Assembly (NCBI GenBank): GCA_944389615.1
Contig: CALXNA010000018.1
Span: forward strand, 1 to 64,000
DNA: 64,000 nucleotides
Reading direction: 5' to 3'
Source: an uncultured Anaerobiospirillum sp.
GTDB lineage: Bacteria; Pseudomonadota; Gammaproteobacteria; Enterobacterales; Succinivibrionaceae
Both the position numbers and the translations under genes were made by a program. The notes below the pieces were generated by a model that saw only the letters and a list, made by a program, of their open reading frames with translations, did no database searches and was not told where the DNA came from. Shown piece after piece: positions 33,601-43,443 of the stretch (the stretch's first letter is position 1; each line of letters starts with the position of its first letter).

Positions 33601-33628
33601 TTCCAACTTAACATGGCCTCACTATAAT
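33601..33628 (+). promoter_or_regulatory. Probable promoter of the MATE transporter gene
   Basis: A perfect TATAAT (33623-33628) lies with TTCCAA (33601-33606) 16 bases upstream, giving a leader of roughly 90 bases. Confidence 0.45.
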
Positions 33629-33724
33629 GCGCGCGATTTAGCCCTGAGGGCTGAAGACTTACCACTGTTCGGGGCCGCAGCGTCGCTTGAGCGAACGTCG
33701 CGGCATGTTTGTGCGCGGTTTACT

Positions 33725-35707
33725 ATGCAGGATCTCAAGACCAACCACACCTTGGCGGCAGCAGATGCCAATCACCTCACTTCAGCAAGCTCTCCGGCGC
33801 AGCCGACCGGAGCGGAGCCTCGCGCCCTCAACGGCGCCGAGTTAAGTTGTGGCTCCATCGGGGCGGCCCCGCAGCATGAGCAGGTGTTGGCGCACAGTGT
33901 GAACCAAGCGCAGACGGTGGCTGAGGCCTTGGCGCAAGCCGATCGCGCTCAGCCGGCCGCTCAGTCGGCCGCTGCGGCCACCGGCTGGACTAATCCTGCG
34001 GGCGCAGGCTGGACGCAGGAGCAGGAAGCGGCGGCGCAAGTGGGCCGCGCCGCGGCCGCGCCGATCGTGGTCGCGAGCAATGAGCACGCACTTGATGCCG
34101 CGCAGATGGCCGCGGTGATGGCGGCTGAGGCTGGGGGCTCGCAGTCGCTGCAAGAGGCCGCCGCCGTGGCGGCCGCGGCCGCTGCGGCCGGTAATAGCGG
34201 GATCGCGATCAACGTCACCACGCCTGAGGCCGGACTGAAGGGCGATGCTGCTGAACAGACCGTGAGCCAAGTGGCGGAGGCGGTCGATGCCAGTATCGCC
34301 AAGCTCGACCTCGAGGAGCCGCAGCGCTCGCTGCTGTCGCTGACTTGGCCGATCTTCATCGATATCTCGCTGCACTTTGCCACCTTGATTATCAACACCA
34401 TCATGGTGGGTATGGTCTCGGTCAAAGCGGTAGCGGAGCTGACCATCGGTAACCAAGTCTTTGACTTAGCCCTGATCATCTTCAACTTCTTTAACATCGG
34501 TGTGTGCGTGGTCTGCGCTCAGGCCTTGGGCGCTAACAACAAACGCCTTGCGCGCCGCCTCATCCACGTCGGCCTTGGTATCAATATCATCATGGGCACC
34601 TTGGTGTCCTTGGGCATCTTCCTGTGCTCGGGGCTCATCGTCGAGGTGATGCGGGTGCCGCCGGAGATCGCGGAGAGCTCGCACAATTACCTGCGCATCT
34701 TGGCGCTCTGCTTCTTGCCTGAGGCCATCTGCCTTGTGTGCGCGGCGATCTTACGTGCCCATAACTGCACCCGTGACGCCATGTATGTCACCTTGGTGAT
34801 CAACCTCATCACCATTTGTGGCAATAGCCTGTTCCTCTTTGGCTATCTCGGCGTCCCGGTCTTAGGCGTCGAAGGCGTGGCGGTCAGCACCGTGATCGGC
34901 CGTACCGTGGCCTGCTTCATCTTCGTGCCGCTCATCATCGCGCGCACCAAGACCCGCATCATCCCACGCTTCATGTTCGTGTTTAGCCGCAAGGTCTTGC
35001 GCTCGATCTTGAGCATCGGCTTGCCGGGCGCGGGCGAGAACCTGTCGTGGCAGTCGCAGTACATGTTCATGACCGGCGTGGTTGCGGCGATGGGCGCCAT
35101 TCCGCTTGCGACCCACGGCATCTACATGCAGGTGGTGATGGTGCTCATGATCTTCTCGGCCTCGATTGGCATGGGTACCGAGCTCTTGGTGGCGCACTAT
35201 ACCGGCGCCATGAAGCTCGATTTGGCCAACCGCCAGCTCATCCGCAGCGTCAAGATCGGCGAAGTTGCCACCATCTTGCTCACCTTCTCGATGCCACTGG
35301 GCACTGGCGCCTTCTTGATCTCGCTCTTTACCGATGATGCGGGCGTCATGGCTTTAGCCTCGACCTTGTTCATCATCACCGTATTCCAAGAGCCGGGTCG
35401 CATCCTCAACGTCATCATCATCAACTCGCTGCGCGCCACCGGCGACACCAAGTTCCCAGTGATCATGGCTGTGATCTCGATGTGGGGTATCTCGGTACCG
35501 CTCGGCTGCTTCCTCGGCGTCTACCTCGGCTGGGGCCTGATGGGCGTCTGGATTGGCTTTGCCGCCGATGAGTGGGTACGTGGTATCGCCATGGTGCTGC
35601 GTTGGCGCTCCAAGGCGTGGCAAAAGGCCGCACGCCGCGTCTACGAGCAGACGCTGGCCCAAGAGCATCAGCGCGCGCAGCTCAAGAGCGCCGCGCAGGC
35701 CGCTTAA
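33725..35707 (+). CDS. MATE family efflux transporter with Ala-rich N-terminal extension
   Basis: A 660-residue protein. From about residue 205 it is a complete MATE exporter with twelve membrane helices (LSLTWPIFIDISLHFATLII, INTIMVGMVSVKAVAEL, VCAQALGANNKRLARR, GLPGAGENLSWQSQYMF). These export cationic drugs or metabolites using a proton or sodium gradient. Ahead of it is a ~200-residue segment rich in Ala, Gln, Glu and Gly with no membrane helix, presumably cytoplasmic and disordered. Typical MATE proteins are ~450 residues. ATG 33725 is preferred over an upstream GTG (33587) because a promoter overlaps the region between. Its ribosome site is weak, so the exact start is uncertain. Confidence 0.85.
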   Translation: MQDLKTNHTLAAADANHLTSASSPAQPTGAEPRALNGAELSCGSIGAAPQHEQVLAHSVNQAQTVAEALAQADRAQPAAQSAAAATGWTNPAGAGWTQEQEAAAQVGRAAAAPIVVASNEHALDAAQMAAVMAAEAGGSQSLQEAAAVAAAAAAAGNSGIAINVTTPEAGLKGDAAEQTVSQVAEAVDASIAKLDLEEPQRSLLSLTWPIFIDISLHFATLIINTIMVGMVSVKAVAELTIGNQVFDLALIIFNFFNIGVCVVCAQALGANNKRLARRLIHVGLGINIIMGTLVSLGIFLCSGLIVEVMRVPPEIAESSHNYLRILALCFLPEAICLVCAAILRAHNCTRDAMYVTLVINLITICGNSLFLFGYLGVPVLGVEGVAVSTVIGRTVACFIFVPLIIARTKTRIIPRFMFVFSRKVLRSILSIGLPGAGENLSWQSQYMFMTGVVAAMGAIPLATHGIYMQVVMVLMIFSASIGMGTELLVAHYTGAMKLDLANRQLIRSVKIGEVATILLTFSMPLGTGAFLISLFTDDAGVMALASTLFIITVFQEPGRILNVIIINSLRATGDTKFPVIMAVISMWGISVPLGCFLGVYLGWGLMGVWIGFAADEWVRGIAMVLRWRSKAWQKAARRVYEQTLAQEHQRAQLKSAAQAA

Positions 35708-35765
35708 CGGCGCACTAAAATAGTGCGTCTAACCCGGTAGGACGTGGCGCCTGCCGTCGACACTA

Positions 35766-35804
35766 GGGGGCGCTAAGCCTGATAGCATCGGGCTTAGCGC
35801 CCCC
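35766..35804 (+). terminator. Long hairpin terminator after the MATE gene
   Basis: GGGGGCGCTAAGCC and GGGCTTAGCGCCCCC pair in a near-perfect 14-15-bp stem about 60 bases after the stop. The T-tract is poor. Confidence 0.6.
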
Positions 35805-35887
35805 TTGTCGTCGCTAGATGTACAAGGCGGTGCTGGTTGGGGCTGGGGCTTTTTTGTGAGGTAGCGCAAATTTGTGGGCACCGCGGC

Positions 35888-35893
35888 TATAAT
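35888..35893 (+). promoter_or_regulatory. -10 box upstream of the aminotransferase gene
   Basis: A perfect TATAAT about 160 bases before the aminotransferase start; no good -35 is seen. The rest of 35805-36053 holds nothing recognisable. Confidence 0.35.
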
Positions 35894-36053
35894 AAGCGTT
35901 GGGACTTGCGCGCGGCGTCGGCTTATTTATGCCCTTCGGCGTGCTTGAGCGCAGGCTCGCAGCAGCGCGCAGCGCACCCCTTGCTCGTTTTGTTTCATTG
36001 CCGCCGCCCCGTTTGTGCGGGAGCGCGTGCACCTAGGTCAGGGACGGAATTAC

Positions 36054-37250
36054 ATGTTTTTTGATCATTTGGAATTAGCTCCAGCAGATCCTATTCTTGG
36101 TTTAACTGACGCATTCAAGGCTGACACTAACCCTAAGAAGGTCAACTTAGGTGTGGGCGTGTACCAAAACGAGAATGGTGTAACTCCGGTCTTAAAGTGC
36201 GTTAAGGCCGCCGAGCAGATCTTGGTGGACAAGGAGCAGTCCAAGTCCTACCTGCCAATCTCGGGCTTACCTGAGTTTGGTCGCTTAACCCGCGAGTTGA
36301 TCTTCGGCAAGGACGCCGCCATTGTCTCCGATGGTCGTGCTGTCACCTTCCACTGCCCAGGTGGTACCGGTGCCCTGCGTATTGCCGGTGACTTCTTATT
36401 CCAGCAGAAGATCGCAAAGCGCGTTTGGATCTCCAACCCAACTTGGGGCAATCACTTCCAGATCATGGAGGCTGCCGGCCTTGAGACCGCTAAGTACACC
36501 TACTATAACGCTGAGACTAAGAGCTTAGACTTTGACGCTATGCTCAAGGACTTAAGCGGCGCGGCCGAAGGTGACGTGGTCATCATCCACGCTTGCTGCC
36601 ACAACCCAACCGGCCTTGATTTGACCCATGAGCAATGGGACAAGTTGGCCGCCTTCTTAGCTGACAAGAAGCTGTTGCCATTACTTGACTTTGCCTACCA
36701 AGGCTTTGGCCGCGGCTTAGAGGAAGATGCCTACGGCGTCCGTCAGATCTTAAAGACCGGCATTGAGTTCTTAATCGCCTCGTCCTACTCCAAGAACTTT
36801 GGCATGTACAACGAGCGTGTCGGTGCCTTAACCGCTGTTTGCACCAGCGCTGACATTGCCAAGAAGGTCGAGTCCCAGATCAAGCTCTCAATCCGCTGCG
36901 CTATTTCCAATCCACCAGCCCACGGTGAGAAGGTCGTGGTCACCGTCCTCTCGACCCCAGAGCTGCGCGCCCAATGGGAGCAGGAGTTAGCGGAGATGCG
37001 TGAGCGCATGCGCCGCATGCGTGAGCTCTTAGCCGACAAGTTAGGTGCCGCCGGTGCCGGTGACTTCAGCTTCATCGTCACTCAGAATGGCATGTTCTCG
37101 TTCCTCGGCATCACCAAGGAGCAGGTCGAGACCTTACGTAACAAGTACGGCATCTACATCGTCAGCTCCGGCCGCGCCTGCGTCGCCGGTATCAACGACA
37201 ACAACGTCGACTACTTAGCTGACGCCTTAGCCACCGTCATCAAGGGCTAA
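36054..37250 (+). CDS. Aromatic/aspartate aminotransferase (class I)
   Basis: A 398-residue PLP enzyme of the AspC/TyrB group, exchanging amino groups between aspartate or aromatic amino acids and 2-oxoglutarate. It begins MFFDHLELAPADPILGLTDA, typical of AspC. Conserved segments: NLGVGVYQNENG, GGTGALR, NPTWGNH, HNPTGLD, the PLP lysine in SSYSKNFGMYNERVG, and IRxxISNPPAHG near residue 285. AspC and TyrB cannot be separated by eye. Codon use is strongly biased, suggesting high expression. The start is fixed by family homology; a weak GGACGGA lies upstream. Confidence 0.93.
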   Translation: MFFDHLELAPADPILGLTDAFKADTNPKKVNLGVGVYQNENGVTPVLKCVKAAEQILVDKEQSKSYLPISGLPEFGRLTRELIFGKDAAIVSDGRAVTFHCPGGTGALRIAGDFLFQQKIAKRVWISNPTWGNHFQIMEAAGLETAKYTYYNAETKSLDFDAMLKDLSGAAEGDVVIIHACCHNPTGLDLTHEQWDKLAAFLADKKLLPLLDFAYQGFGRGLEEDAYGVRQILKTGIEFLIASSYSKNFGMYNERVGALTAVCTSADIAKKVESQIKLSIRCAISNPPAHGEKVVVTVLSTPELRAQWEQELAEMRERMRRMRELLADKLGAAGAGDFSFIVTQNGMFSFLGITKEQVETLRNKYGIYIVSSGRACVAGINDNNVDYLADALATVIKG

Positions 37251-37304
37251 ACCCTAAACCGGGCTAAAGCCCAAAACGGGGGCGATGAGCCCACGCTTTT
37301 GCAA

Positions 37305-37334
37305 GGCCCAGCGGCTTCGGTCGCTGGGCTTTGC
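37305..37334. terminator. Bidirectional hairpin between convergent genes
   Basis: GGCCCAGCG and CGCTGGGC pair with short T/A tracts on either side, 55 bases after the aminotransferase gene and directly at the end of the kinase gene. Confidence 0.65.
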
Positions 37335-37338
37335 CGTT

Positions 37339-38292
37339 CTAGATGAGCGACTCGCCCCAGTCGGAGTGATCCTTCATTTGGGCGCGCAGCGCCATCACCG
37401 ATGCCTTGTCGGCAATGCCCGAGGTGGTGGCGGTGGCCGAACCGGCCGCGACCGCCATATAGGCGGCGCTCTCGAGGGAGTGCGAGACTTGGTAGTCGGC
37501 AAGGAAGCCTGCGATCATCGAGTCACCGGCGCCGGTCTTATCGCGCAGGGTGCCGCCGGGCGCAGCGATGCGATAGGAGTTTTGGTGCTCGTCGAGGAAG
37601 ATGGCTCCGTGCGCCCCTAAGGACACGAGGATATTGCGCGCGCCTTCGCTTTGCAGCTGGGCGCAGGCCTTAAGCACGCTGGGCGCGTCCTTAAGCTCGG
37701 TCTTGAAGTAGGTCTCAAGCTCCTTGAGGTTGGGCTTGACGAGGAAAGGCCCGTACTTGAGCACGTACTTAAACTGCTCGGCGGGGGCATCGACCACGAC
37801 CTTAGGGCGAGTAGGATGCTCACTTAGGCACTCAAAGAAGGTCGAGTAGATGTCTTGCGGCAGCGAGGGCGGCACCATGCCCGCAAGCACTAAGTAGTCT
37901 TCGCCGGTAAGTTTGGCGATCTTGCGTACTAAGTAGGCGATGTCATCGCTTGAGACCTCAGGGCCTAAGCCATTGATGCTGGTCTGCCCGCTCTTTTGCT
38001 CTTCTTTGAGCCGCACATTTATGCGGGTGCGGCCGCGGCGCACGCGCAGAAAGCCGGTCTTAACCCCCAAGGCTGCGGTGAGACGCATCAGCTCATCGCC
38101 GGAGAAGCCGGCAACAAAGCCAAAGGCGGTTGAGGTTACGCCCAAGTTGTGGAGCATGATCGATATGTTGATACCCTTACCACCCGGCCTGAGCTCTTCG
38201 TGCACCACGCGATTGACTTGGCCTAAGGCCAGCTCATTGGGCAGCTGCATGATGAGATCTAAGGACGGAGAGGTGGTAACGGTGTAGATCAT
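37339..38292 (-). CDS. fruK: PfkB-family sugar kinase, probable 1-phosphofructokinase
   Basis: A 317-residue ribokinase/PfkB-family kinase. LRPGGKGINISIMLHNLG (residues 37-54) and the C-terminal anion-hole motif DKTGAGDSMIAGFL (near 255-268, catalytic Asp) are the PfkB signatures. The MIYTVTTSPSLDLIM start resembles FruK, LacC and PfkB alike. FruK (fructose-1-phosphate to fructose-1,6-bisphosphate) is my best guess, but no fructose PTS genes adjoin, so tagatose-6-phosphate kinase or Pfk-2 remain possible. ATG 38292 has TGAGGA 6 bases upstream. Monocistronic. Confidence 0.85.
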   Translation of the reverse strand: MIYTVTTSPSLDLIMQLPNELALGQVNRVVHEELRPGGKGINISIMLHNLGVTSTAFGFVAGFSGDELMRLTAALGVKTGFLRVRRGRTRINVRLKEEQKSGQTSINGLGPEVSSDDIAYLVRKIAKLTGEDYLVLAGMVPPSLPQDIYSTFFECLSEHPTRPKVVVDAPAEQFKYVLKYGPFLVKPNLKELETYFKTELKDAPSVLKACAQLQSEGARNILVSLGAHGAIFLDEHQNSYRIAAPGGTLRDKTGAGDSMIAGFLADYQVSHSLESAAYMAVAAGSATATTSGIADKASVMALRAQMKDHSDWGESLI

Positions 38293-38725
38293 GGCAAGTC
38301 CTCAGGGTCAAGGCCCCGTAACGCTAGTGACAATGCTTGGTGCAACAAGCTCCTCGGCCTAACAAGGCAATCTGTTAAAGGGTGCCCGCCGCGCGCGGCA
38401 TCTAGGGCAGCAATTGGGGCCTAACATACCACAACGCCTAGGCAGTGAAAAGCGCGGCCCGCCGCCCCGCCGTGGGCGTAGCGCCGCCCGATAGAGCGTA
38501 CTGCGCCGCTTGCGGCGGCCTGCGCCATGGTAGCAGGTGCAGGTTAAGGCGCGGTTATGCTGCCGTAAAGTGGCACGATCGCGGGCGATAATGGCCCACA
38601 GCGGCGCTTTGGCGTGAGTTGGGGCGCAAATTTGGCATGAGAGCCATCAAGCTCAGGTTGGGCTAAGCGCACCATGCTAGAATTTTGCTATCAGCCTGAG
38701 GGGCGCAACGAGGGGAGATCGGTTC
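38293..38725. other. Divergent intergenic region, nothing recognised except a weak -10
   Basis: The stretch is GC-rich with a GCCGC-TTGC-GCGGC-type hairpin near 38510. TGCTAGAAT (38676-38683, extended -10-like) precedes the DUF2333 gene. No gene or RNA was recognised. Confidence 0.4.
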
Positions 38726-39631
38726 ATGGACACAGTCAAAATTGTTAAGTATGGCTTAGGCACCGTCGTCGGCCTAGTGGTGGTTTGGGTCTTAGCCATT
38801 GGCCTTATCAGCTCACCGAGCACTACGGCATACAAGCCCGAGCCGCTGCCTGCCTCCGCCACCGACCAAGAGCGCGCGCAGGTGATTGCCCGCGGCTTGA
38901 CCTATGCGCTCGATGAGAGCTTATCGTCGACCTTCGGCTTCCTGCCCAACGACTTGATTGCGCCTTGGATCTTAGACAATACCCCGTACTATCAGCGCGG
39001 GGTGGTCTACGCCACGCGCCCGGCCTCGGAAGTCATCGCCCAAGAAGTGGGCCGCTATGGCAGCCGCGATACCATCGATCCACGCCTTGCAGACGCGACT
39101 TCGCGCTACTTTAGCTACTCGGAGTTTGCGTGGGGCTTCCTCTTTGTCTATGACGCCGAAGGTAAGTACCGTGCCGGTATTAAGAACTGGGCCGATTGGG
39201 CCGCTGCGGTCGGCACCACGGGCAAGTCTGCCGCGGTCTTCAATCTGCGCTCTGATGACATCTACGCCATCATCAAGTACTGCGTCACGATGACCGACTA
39301 CGCCTTAGGCGTGCTCAACAACGACAAGATGGGCCACTTTAGCACCGACAACAACATCTATTACGCCAAGGGCATCTGCGCCGTAGTCGGCAACGTTCTG
39401 CGCGCCTTAGTGGCGGTCGATAGCACTTTAAGCGAGCGCGGCGGCACCGAGAACCTACAAGAAGCGCTGCAGCGCTTAGACTACATCGCCGAGTTTAACC
39501 CGATCTACGTCATGGCCGGTGGCAACACGGTCGGTGATGCGATGATGCCGAATCACGTGGCTGCCCTCGCTCGCCACATCGATATCACCAATAACCGCTT
39601 AAACGACATGCTCCAGTCGATGATCCGCTAA
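38726..39631 (+). CDS. DUF2333 family membrane-anchored protein
   Basis: A 301-residue protein of the DUF2333 family, of unknown function. One N-terminal membrane helix (about residues 9-29, VVGLVVVWVLAIGLI) anchors a large, mostly helical periplasmic domain. Family-like segments: FLPNDLIAPWILDNTPYYQRG, FAWGFLFVYDAEGKY and NNIYYAKGICAVV. GAGGGGAGA precedes ATG 38726. It stands alone between divergent and co-oriented neighbours. Confidence 0.82.
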   Translation: MDTVKIVKYGLGTVVGLVVVWVLAIGLISSPSTTAYKPEPLPASATDQERAQVIARGLTYALDESLSSTFGFLPNDLIAPWILDNTPYYQRGVVYATRPASEVIAQEVGRYGSRDTIDPRLADATSRYFSYSEFAWGFLFVYDAEGKYRAGIKNWADWAAAVGTTGKSAAVFNLRSDDIYAIIKYCVTMTDYALGVLNNDKMGHFSTDNNIYYAKGICAVVGNVLRALVAVDSTLSERGGTENLQEALQRLDYIAEFNPIYVMAGGNTVGDAMMPNHVAALARHIDITNNRLNDMLQSMIR

Positions 39632-39869
39632 CAACAGCCGCCGACCGGCGCAGCAATCTGCGCAGCAATCTGCGCAGCGCAGCGGCCAACAAGCCGCCAA
39701 CCAGCGCAGAGCTACCCCGCAGCCTGAGGCTTGTGGCCTGAGTCTGCGAGGGTAAGCTTTGAGGGGGCTTGCTATAGAGGGCTTGCGCCTATTACCATAA
39801 GTCGGGAACTCAATGGTAGGTCGCGTCGCGCGCCTTGGCGAGGCGTGCCTTGGCTGGTGGAGGAGAGTA

Positions 39870-41711
39870 GTGGAGAAAATCTGGCGCTTCTTTGAGCGTT
39901 TAGTGCCGCCTTTTCCGGACAATGAGGAGTTAGGCGAGCCGCCCCGGGGCATCATCCGCTTCATCTTGTTCTACAGCCATGGTCTGTGGCCGTTTCTGGC
40001 CATGCTGGCGCTGCTCACCTCGCTCATGGCCGCCGGTGAAGCGCTCTTCTTCATCTGCTTAGGACTCATCGTCGACTGGACGGCACAGGTCGATCCCTCA
40101 TTTTTCCTTGAGCGCCACGGCAGTGCCTTGGCGGTGATGCTGGTGCTCGCGGGCCTCATCTTGCCCGTGGCTACCATTCTGCACTCGCTACTCTTACATC
40201 AAAGCGTCTCGCCCAACTATCCGATGCAGATCCGCTGGCAGGTGCACCGCTACCTGCTCGGCCAAAGCCTGTCCTTTTTTAGCGAAGAGTTTGCCGGACG
40301 TGTCGCCAACAAGGTGATGCAGACGGCGATGGCAGTGCGCACTTCGGTGCTCAAGCTCATGGATGTGGCGGTACATCTGTGCGTGTACCTTGCGACTATG
40401 GCGTGGATGCTGGCCGATGCCGACTTGGTGCTGGCGCTGCCGCTGCTCGTGTGGCTCGTGGTCTATAGCGCTGCGCTCTTTGTCTTCATCCCCAAGCTCC
40501 GGCGCATGGCGCAAAAGCAGTCCGACACGCGCTCGGACATGGTGGGGCGCATCGTCGACAGCTACGTCAACATCTCCACGGTCAAGCTCTTTGGCGGCAA
40601 GGGCCGCGAGAGCAAGTATGCCCAAGACTCGATGAATCGCTACATCAAGGCCGAGTACCACGCCCTGCGCGTGCTCACGCTTTTTGATGTCAGCGTCCAG
40701 CTGATGAACTACGCGCTGCTCATCGCCACGACCGCGCTCGCGCTGTACTTATGGGCGATCTCGGCCATCACTCCGGGCGCTATCGCCATTGCAATCGCGG
40801 TCTCCATTCGCGTGATCAATATGTCGCGCTGGATGATGTGGGAGGTCGGCGCCATCTTCGAGAACATCGGCATGGTCTACGACGGCATCAACACTATCGC
40901 TCAGCCCCAGAAGATCCATGATCCGCAGCAGCCCAAGGCGCTGCCGGTGCCGGTGCAAGGCGCCTTGACCTTCGATCACGTCTCCTTTGGCTATCGCCCC
41001 GACAAGACCGTACTCCATGACATCAGCCTGACCATTAAGCCCAAAGAGAAGGTGGGCCTAGTCGGACCGTCAGGCGCGGGCAAGTCGACCCTGATTGCGC
41101 TCTTGCTGCGCTTTTATGATATCGAGCAGGGCGCCATCACGCTTGATGGCATCGCGATCAAGGATTTGCGCCAAGACGATTTGCGCGACTGCTTTGCCAT
41201 GGTGGCCCAAGAGCCGTCCTTACTGCACCGCACCATCGGCGAAAACATCGCCTACGGCTGCACCGACTTTAGTGAAGAGGAACTCCAGCACGCCGCGCAG
41301 CTCACCGACGCGATGGACTTTATCAAGAACCTCTCGGACTTTAAGGGCGCCTCGGGCTTTGACGTCATGGTCGGTGATCGCGGCGTCAAGCTTTCCGGTG
41401 GCCAGCGTCAGCGCATTGCACTTGCGCGCGTGGTCATGAAGAATGCCCCGATCTTGATCTTAGACGAGGCGACTTCAGCCTTAGACAGCGAGTCTGAGCA
41501 CATCATTCAAAAGAACTTAGGCACCATCATGCAAGAGCGTACCGTGATCGCGATTGCGCACCGCCTCTCGACCTTGCTCATGATGGATCGCATCGTAGTG
41601 CTCGACCAAGGCATCATCGTCGAGCAGGGCACCCATGATGAGCTCCTCGCTCTCAACGGCCTCTACGCGCGCCTGTGGCGTCAGCAGGTCGGCGGCTTCC
41701 TCGGCGGCTAA
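39870..41711 (+). CDS. ABC exporter, fused permease and ATPase
   Basis: A 613-residue half-transporter of the MsbA/multidrug type. Six membrane helices lie in the first ~330 residues. The ATPase domain has Walker A GPSGAGKST, signature LSGGQRQRIALAR, Walker B ILILDEATSALD and switch IAHRLSTL. It probably works as a homodimer; the substrate is unknown. The GTG at 39870 is chosen because GGAGGAGAG lies immediately upstream; an in-frame ATG at 39813 has no ribosome site. The pgpA gene converges from the other side. Confidence 0.9.
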   Translation: MEKIWRFFERLVPPFPDNEELGEPPRGIIRFILFYSHGLWPFLAMLALLTSLMAAGEALFFICLGLIVDWTAQVDPSFFLERHGSALAVMLVLAGLILPVATILHSLLLHQSVSPNYPMQIRWQVHRYLLGQSLSFFSEEFAGRVANKVMQTAMAVRTSVLKLMDVAVHLCVYLATMAWMLADADLVLALPLLVWLVVYSAALFVFIPKLRRMAQKQSDTRSDMVGRIVDSYVNISTVKLFGGKGRESKYAQDSMNRYIKAEYHALRVLTLFDVSVQLMNYALLIATTALALYLWAISAITPGAIAIAIAVSIRVINMSRWMMWEVGAIFENIGMVYDGINTIAQPQKIHDPQQPKALPVPVQGALTFDHVSFGYRPDKTVLHDISLTIKPKEKVGLVGPSGAGKSTLIALLLRFYDIEQGAITLDGIAIKDLRQDDLRDCFAMVAQEPSLLHRTIGENIAYGCTDFSEEELQHAAQLTDAMDFIKNLSDFKGASGFDVMVGDRGVKLSGGQRQRIALARVVMKNAPILILDEATSALDSESEHIIQKNLGTIMQERTVIAIAHRLSTLLMMDRIVVLDQGIIVEQGTHDELLALNGLYARLWRQQVGGFLGG

Positions 41712-41853
41712 CCCACGCCCGCTCGCGGCACGTCCGCGCTTAACAGCGCTTTCGCGCTCTCGCGCGCTCGTGTCATCGCTCCAGCTCCTAGGCTTGCTTG
41801 CCGCGCTGTCCCGCGCAGTCCCGCGCAGGTGCTGCATAGGGCAAGCGCTGCGC

Positions 41854-42357
41854 TTAGATGAGCAGGAGGGAGCCGGTCAGAGCCAAGATGATATGGCCTG
41901 CGATCAAGGCGTAGATGCCAGCTAAGACGTCATCGAACATGACGCCTAAACCGCCGCCGATGGAGCGATCCGCCCAGCAGACTGGGAAGGGCTTGAAGAT
42001 ATCGAAGATACGGAAGAGGACGAAGGCGAGCAGCGCCAGCTGCCATTGGCCCTGCGGGAAAAATAAGATCGCGACGAACATGCCGACAAACTCGTCGACC
42101 ACGATACCGCCGTGGTCGTGAATGCCCATGGCCTGCTCGGCCTCATGGCAGGCCTTAAGGCCCAAGACAAAGAACAAGACCGCCGCCAGCGCCGCGGCGT
42201 ACCATGGCAGCATGATAAGGCCCATGCATAAGAACATAGCCCCAAAGGAGCCGCAGGTGCCCGGAGCCTTCGGGCACAGGCCCGTACCAAAGCCGACTGC
42301 CAGCAGATGCCATGGATTCTTGAGATCTAACTTTTTGAGCAAGGCATAATCGGCCAT
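41854..42357 (-). CDS. pgpA: Phosphatidylglycerophosphatase A
   Basis: A 167-residue membrane phosphatase that converts phosphatidylglycerophosphate to phosphatidylglycerol. Signature segments: GFGTGLCPKAPGTCGS near residue 22, HDHGGIVVDEFVGMF near 80, FRIFDIFKPFPVCWADR and GGLGVMFDDVLAGIYA. Four membrane helices are visible. ATG 42357 follows GGGGGAG. In many gammaproteobacteria it follows thiL, but no thiL is here. Confidence 0.94.
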   Translation of the reverse strand: MADYALLKKLDLKNPWHLLAVGFGTGLCPKAPGTCGSFGAMFLCMGLIMLPWYAAALAAVLFFVLGLKACHEAEQAMGIHDHGGIVVDEFVGMFVAILFFPQGQWQLALLAFVLFRIFDIFKPFPVCWADRSIGGGLGVMFDDVLAGIYALIAGHIILALTGSLLLI

Positions 42358-42626
42358 TGCACGCTCCCCCGACCAAATGAACTCAGGCAGGCTCAGCCTG
42401 CGCCCTTATTGTACTCTAAGACCCCCGGCCGTACGTGGCGCGCGCACGGAGCGCGCCGCAGTGGCGGTTTAAGTGGACGTAGCGGGCCAGCGCCGCGGTG
42501 CCAGTAACTGGGCGGTGCAACAAGTTAGACAAAGGGGAACGGCGCAAGTAAGATAGCTCCATACAGCATGCGCTGCCCTATCAGCGGCGTGCGGTTTTGG
42601 TGCTTGATTTGGTCGTGGGGGCTCAT

Positions 42627-43319
42627 ATGACACCGCAAGGCGTGATTTTGCTCGGCTTAGAACCCAAGGTGGGTAAAACGTACTGCTCAATCTTGCTCAT
42701 AAAGGCCTTACAGCAGGCACGACTCAACCCGGGCTTCTTTAAGCTGGTGGACACGGGCAAAGCTGAGCTGAGCAAGTCCGATGCAGCGCAGGTGGCGCGC
42801 GCCTGTCGGCTCCAGCAAGATCCCGCGGAGATGTGCCCGTACGTGTTAAAGCAGCCGGGGCCTGCGTACCTTGCTGCGCGCAAAAGCAAGGTGCTCATCG
42901 CCACGCAGACGCTCTCAGAGCGCTACGGGTGGAACTTTGCGACCCACAGCCACATGGTGGTCGAAGGCTCAGGCGAGGTCATCACGCCGCTCATGTTTGA
43001 GCCCAACCAGATCCTGCTACAAGAAGATGTGATCACACGCCTCAAGCTCTCGGTGATCTTAGTGGTCAAGCTCACCACCGCCGCTGTCAACATCGCCTCG
43101 CTCTCGGTGCACTACCTCAAGACCCATGGCATCAACCCGGTGGGCATCATCGTCAACGGCTACAACGCCCGCTCGGCCGACCACCGCGATACCTTAGGCA
43201 TGATCGAGCGCTTCACCCAAACCAAGGTCATCGCCACGGTTGCGCAGGGCCAGCGCGAGCTTAACTGCCGCGTGCCGCTGCCGCAGCTCTTCGTGCGCCC
43301 CGACCCCTTAGCCTACTAA
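42627..43319 (+). CDS. BioD-like dethiobiotin synthetase paralogue
   Basis: A 230-residue protein of the BioD P-loop family (ATP-dependent closure of the ureido ring of diaminopelargonate). The P-loop is GLEPKVGKTYCS, less canonical than the GTGTDVGKTY of the second bioD at 59 kb. VVEGSGEVITPL matches the BioD active-site strand. The usual KLGCINH is altered to KLTTAAVN. ATG 42627 has GGGGG upstream. Either a diverged BioD or a related ligase; the retained P-loop argues that it binds ATP. It is separated from bioBA by a flagellin gene on the other strand. Confidence 0.75.
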   Translation: MTPQGVILLGLEPKVGKTYCSILLIKALQQARLNPGFFKLVDTGKAELSKSDAAQVARACRLQQDPAEMCPYVLKQPGPAYLAARKSKVLIATQTLSERYGWNFATHSHMVVEGSGEVITPLMFEPNQILLQEDVITRLKLSVILVVKLTTAAVNIASLSVHYLKTHGINPVGIIVNGYNARSADHRDTLGMIERFTQTKVIATVAQGQRELNCRVPLPQLFVRPDPLAY

Positions 43320-43353
43320 CGCTGTGCGCTGCGCAGGCACGCTGCGACGTAAG

Positions 43354-43383
43354 AAGGCCCAGCCCCGTGCGGAGCTGAGCCTT
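43354..43383 (-). terminator. Terminator of flagellin gene 1
   Basis: AAGGCTCAG...CTGGGCCTT on the minus strand, followed by CTT, between the convergent flagellin and bioD-like genes. Confidence 0.5.
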
Positions 43384-43443
43384 GGGCAGCAGCGTAGGCT
43401 GCTTGCTATCTTGAGTTGGAATCTGGGCTTATCCCAACTGGAC

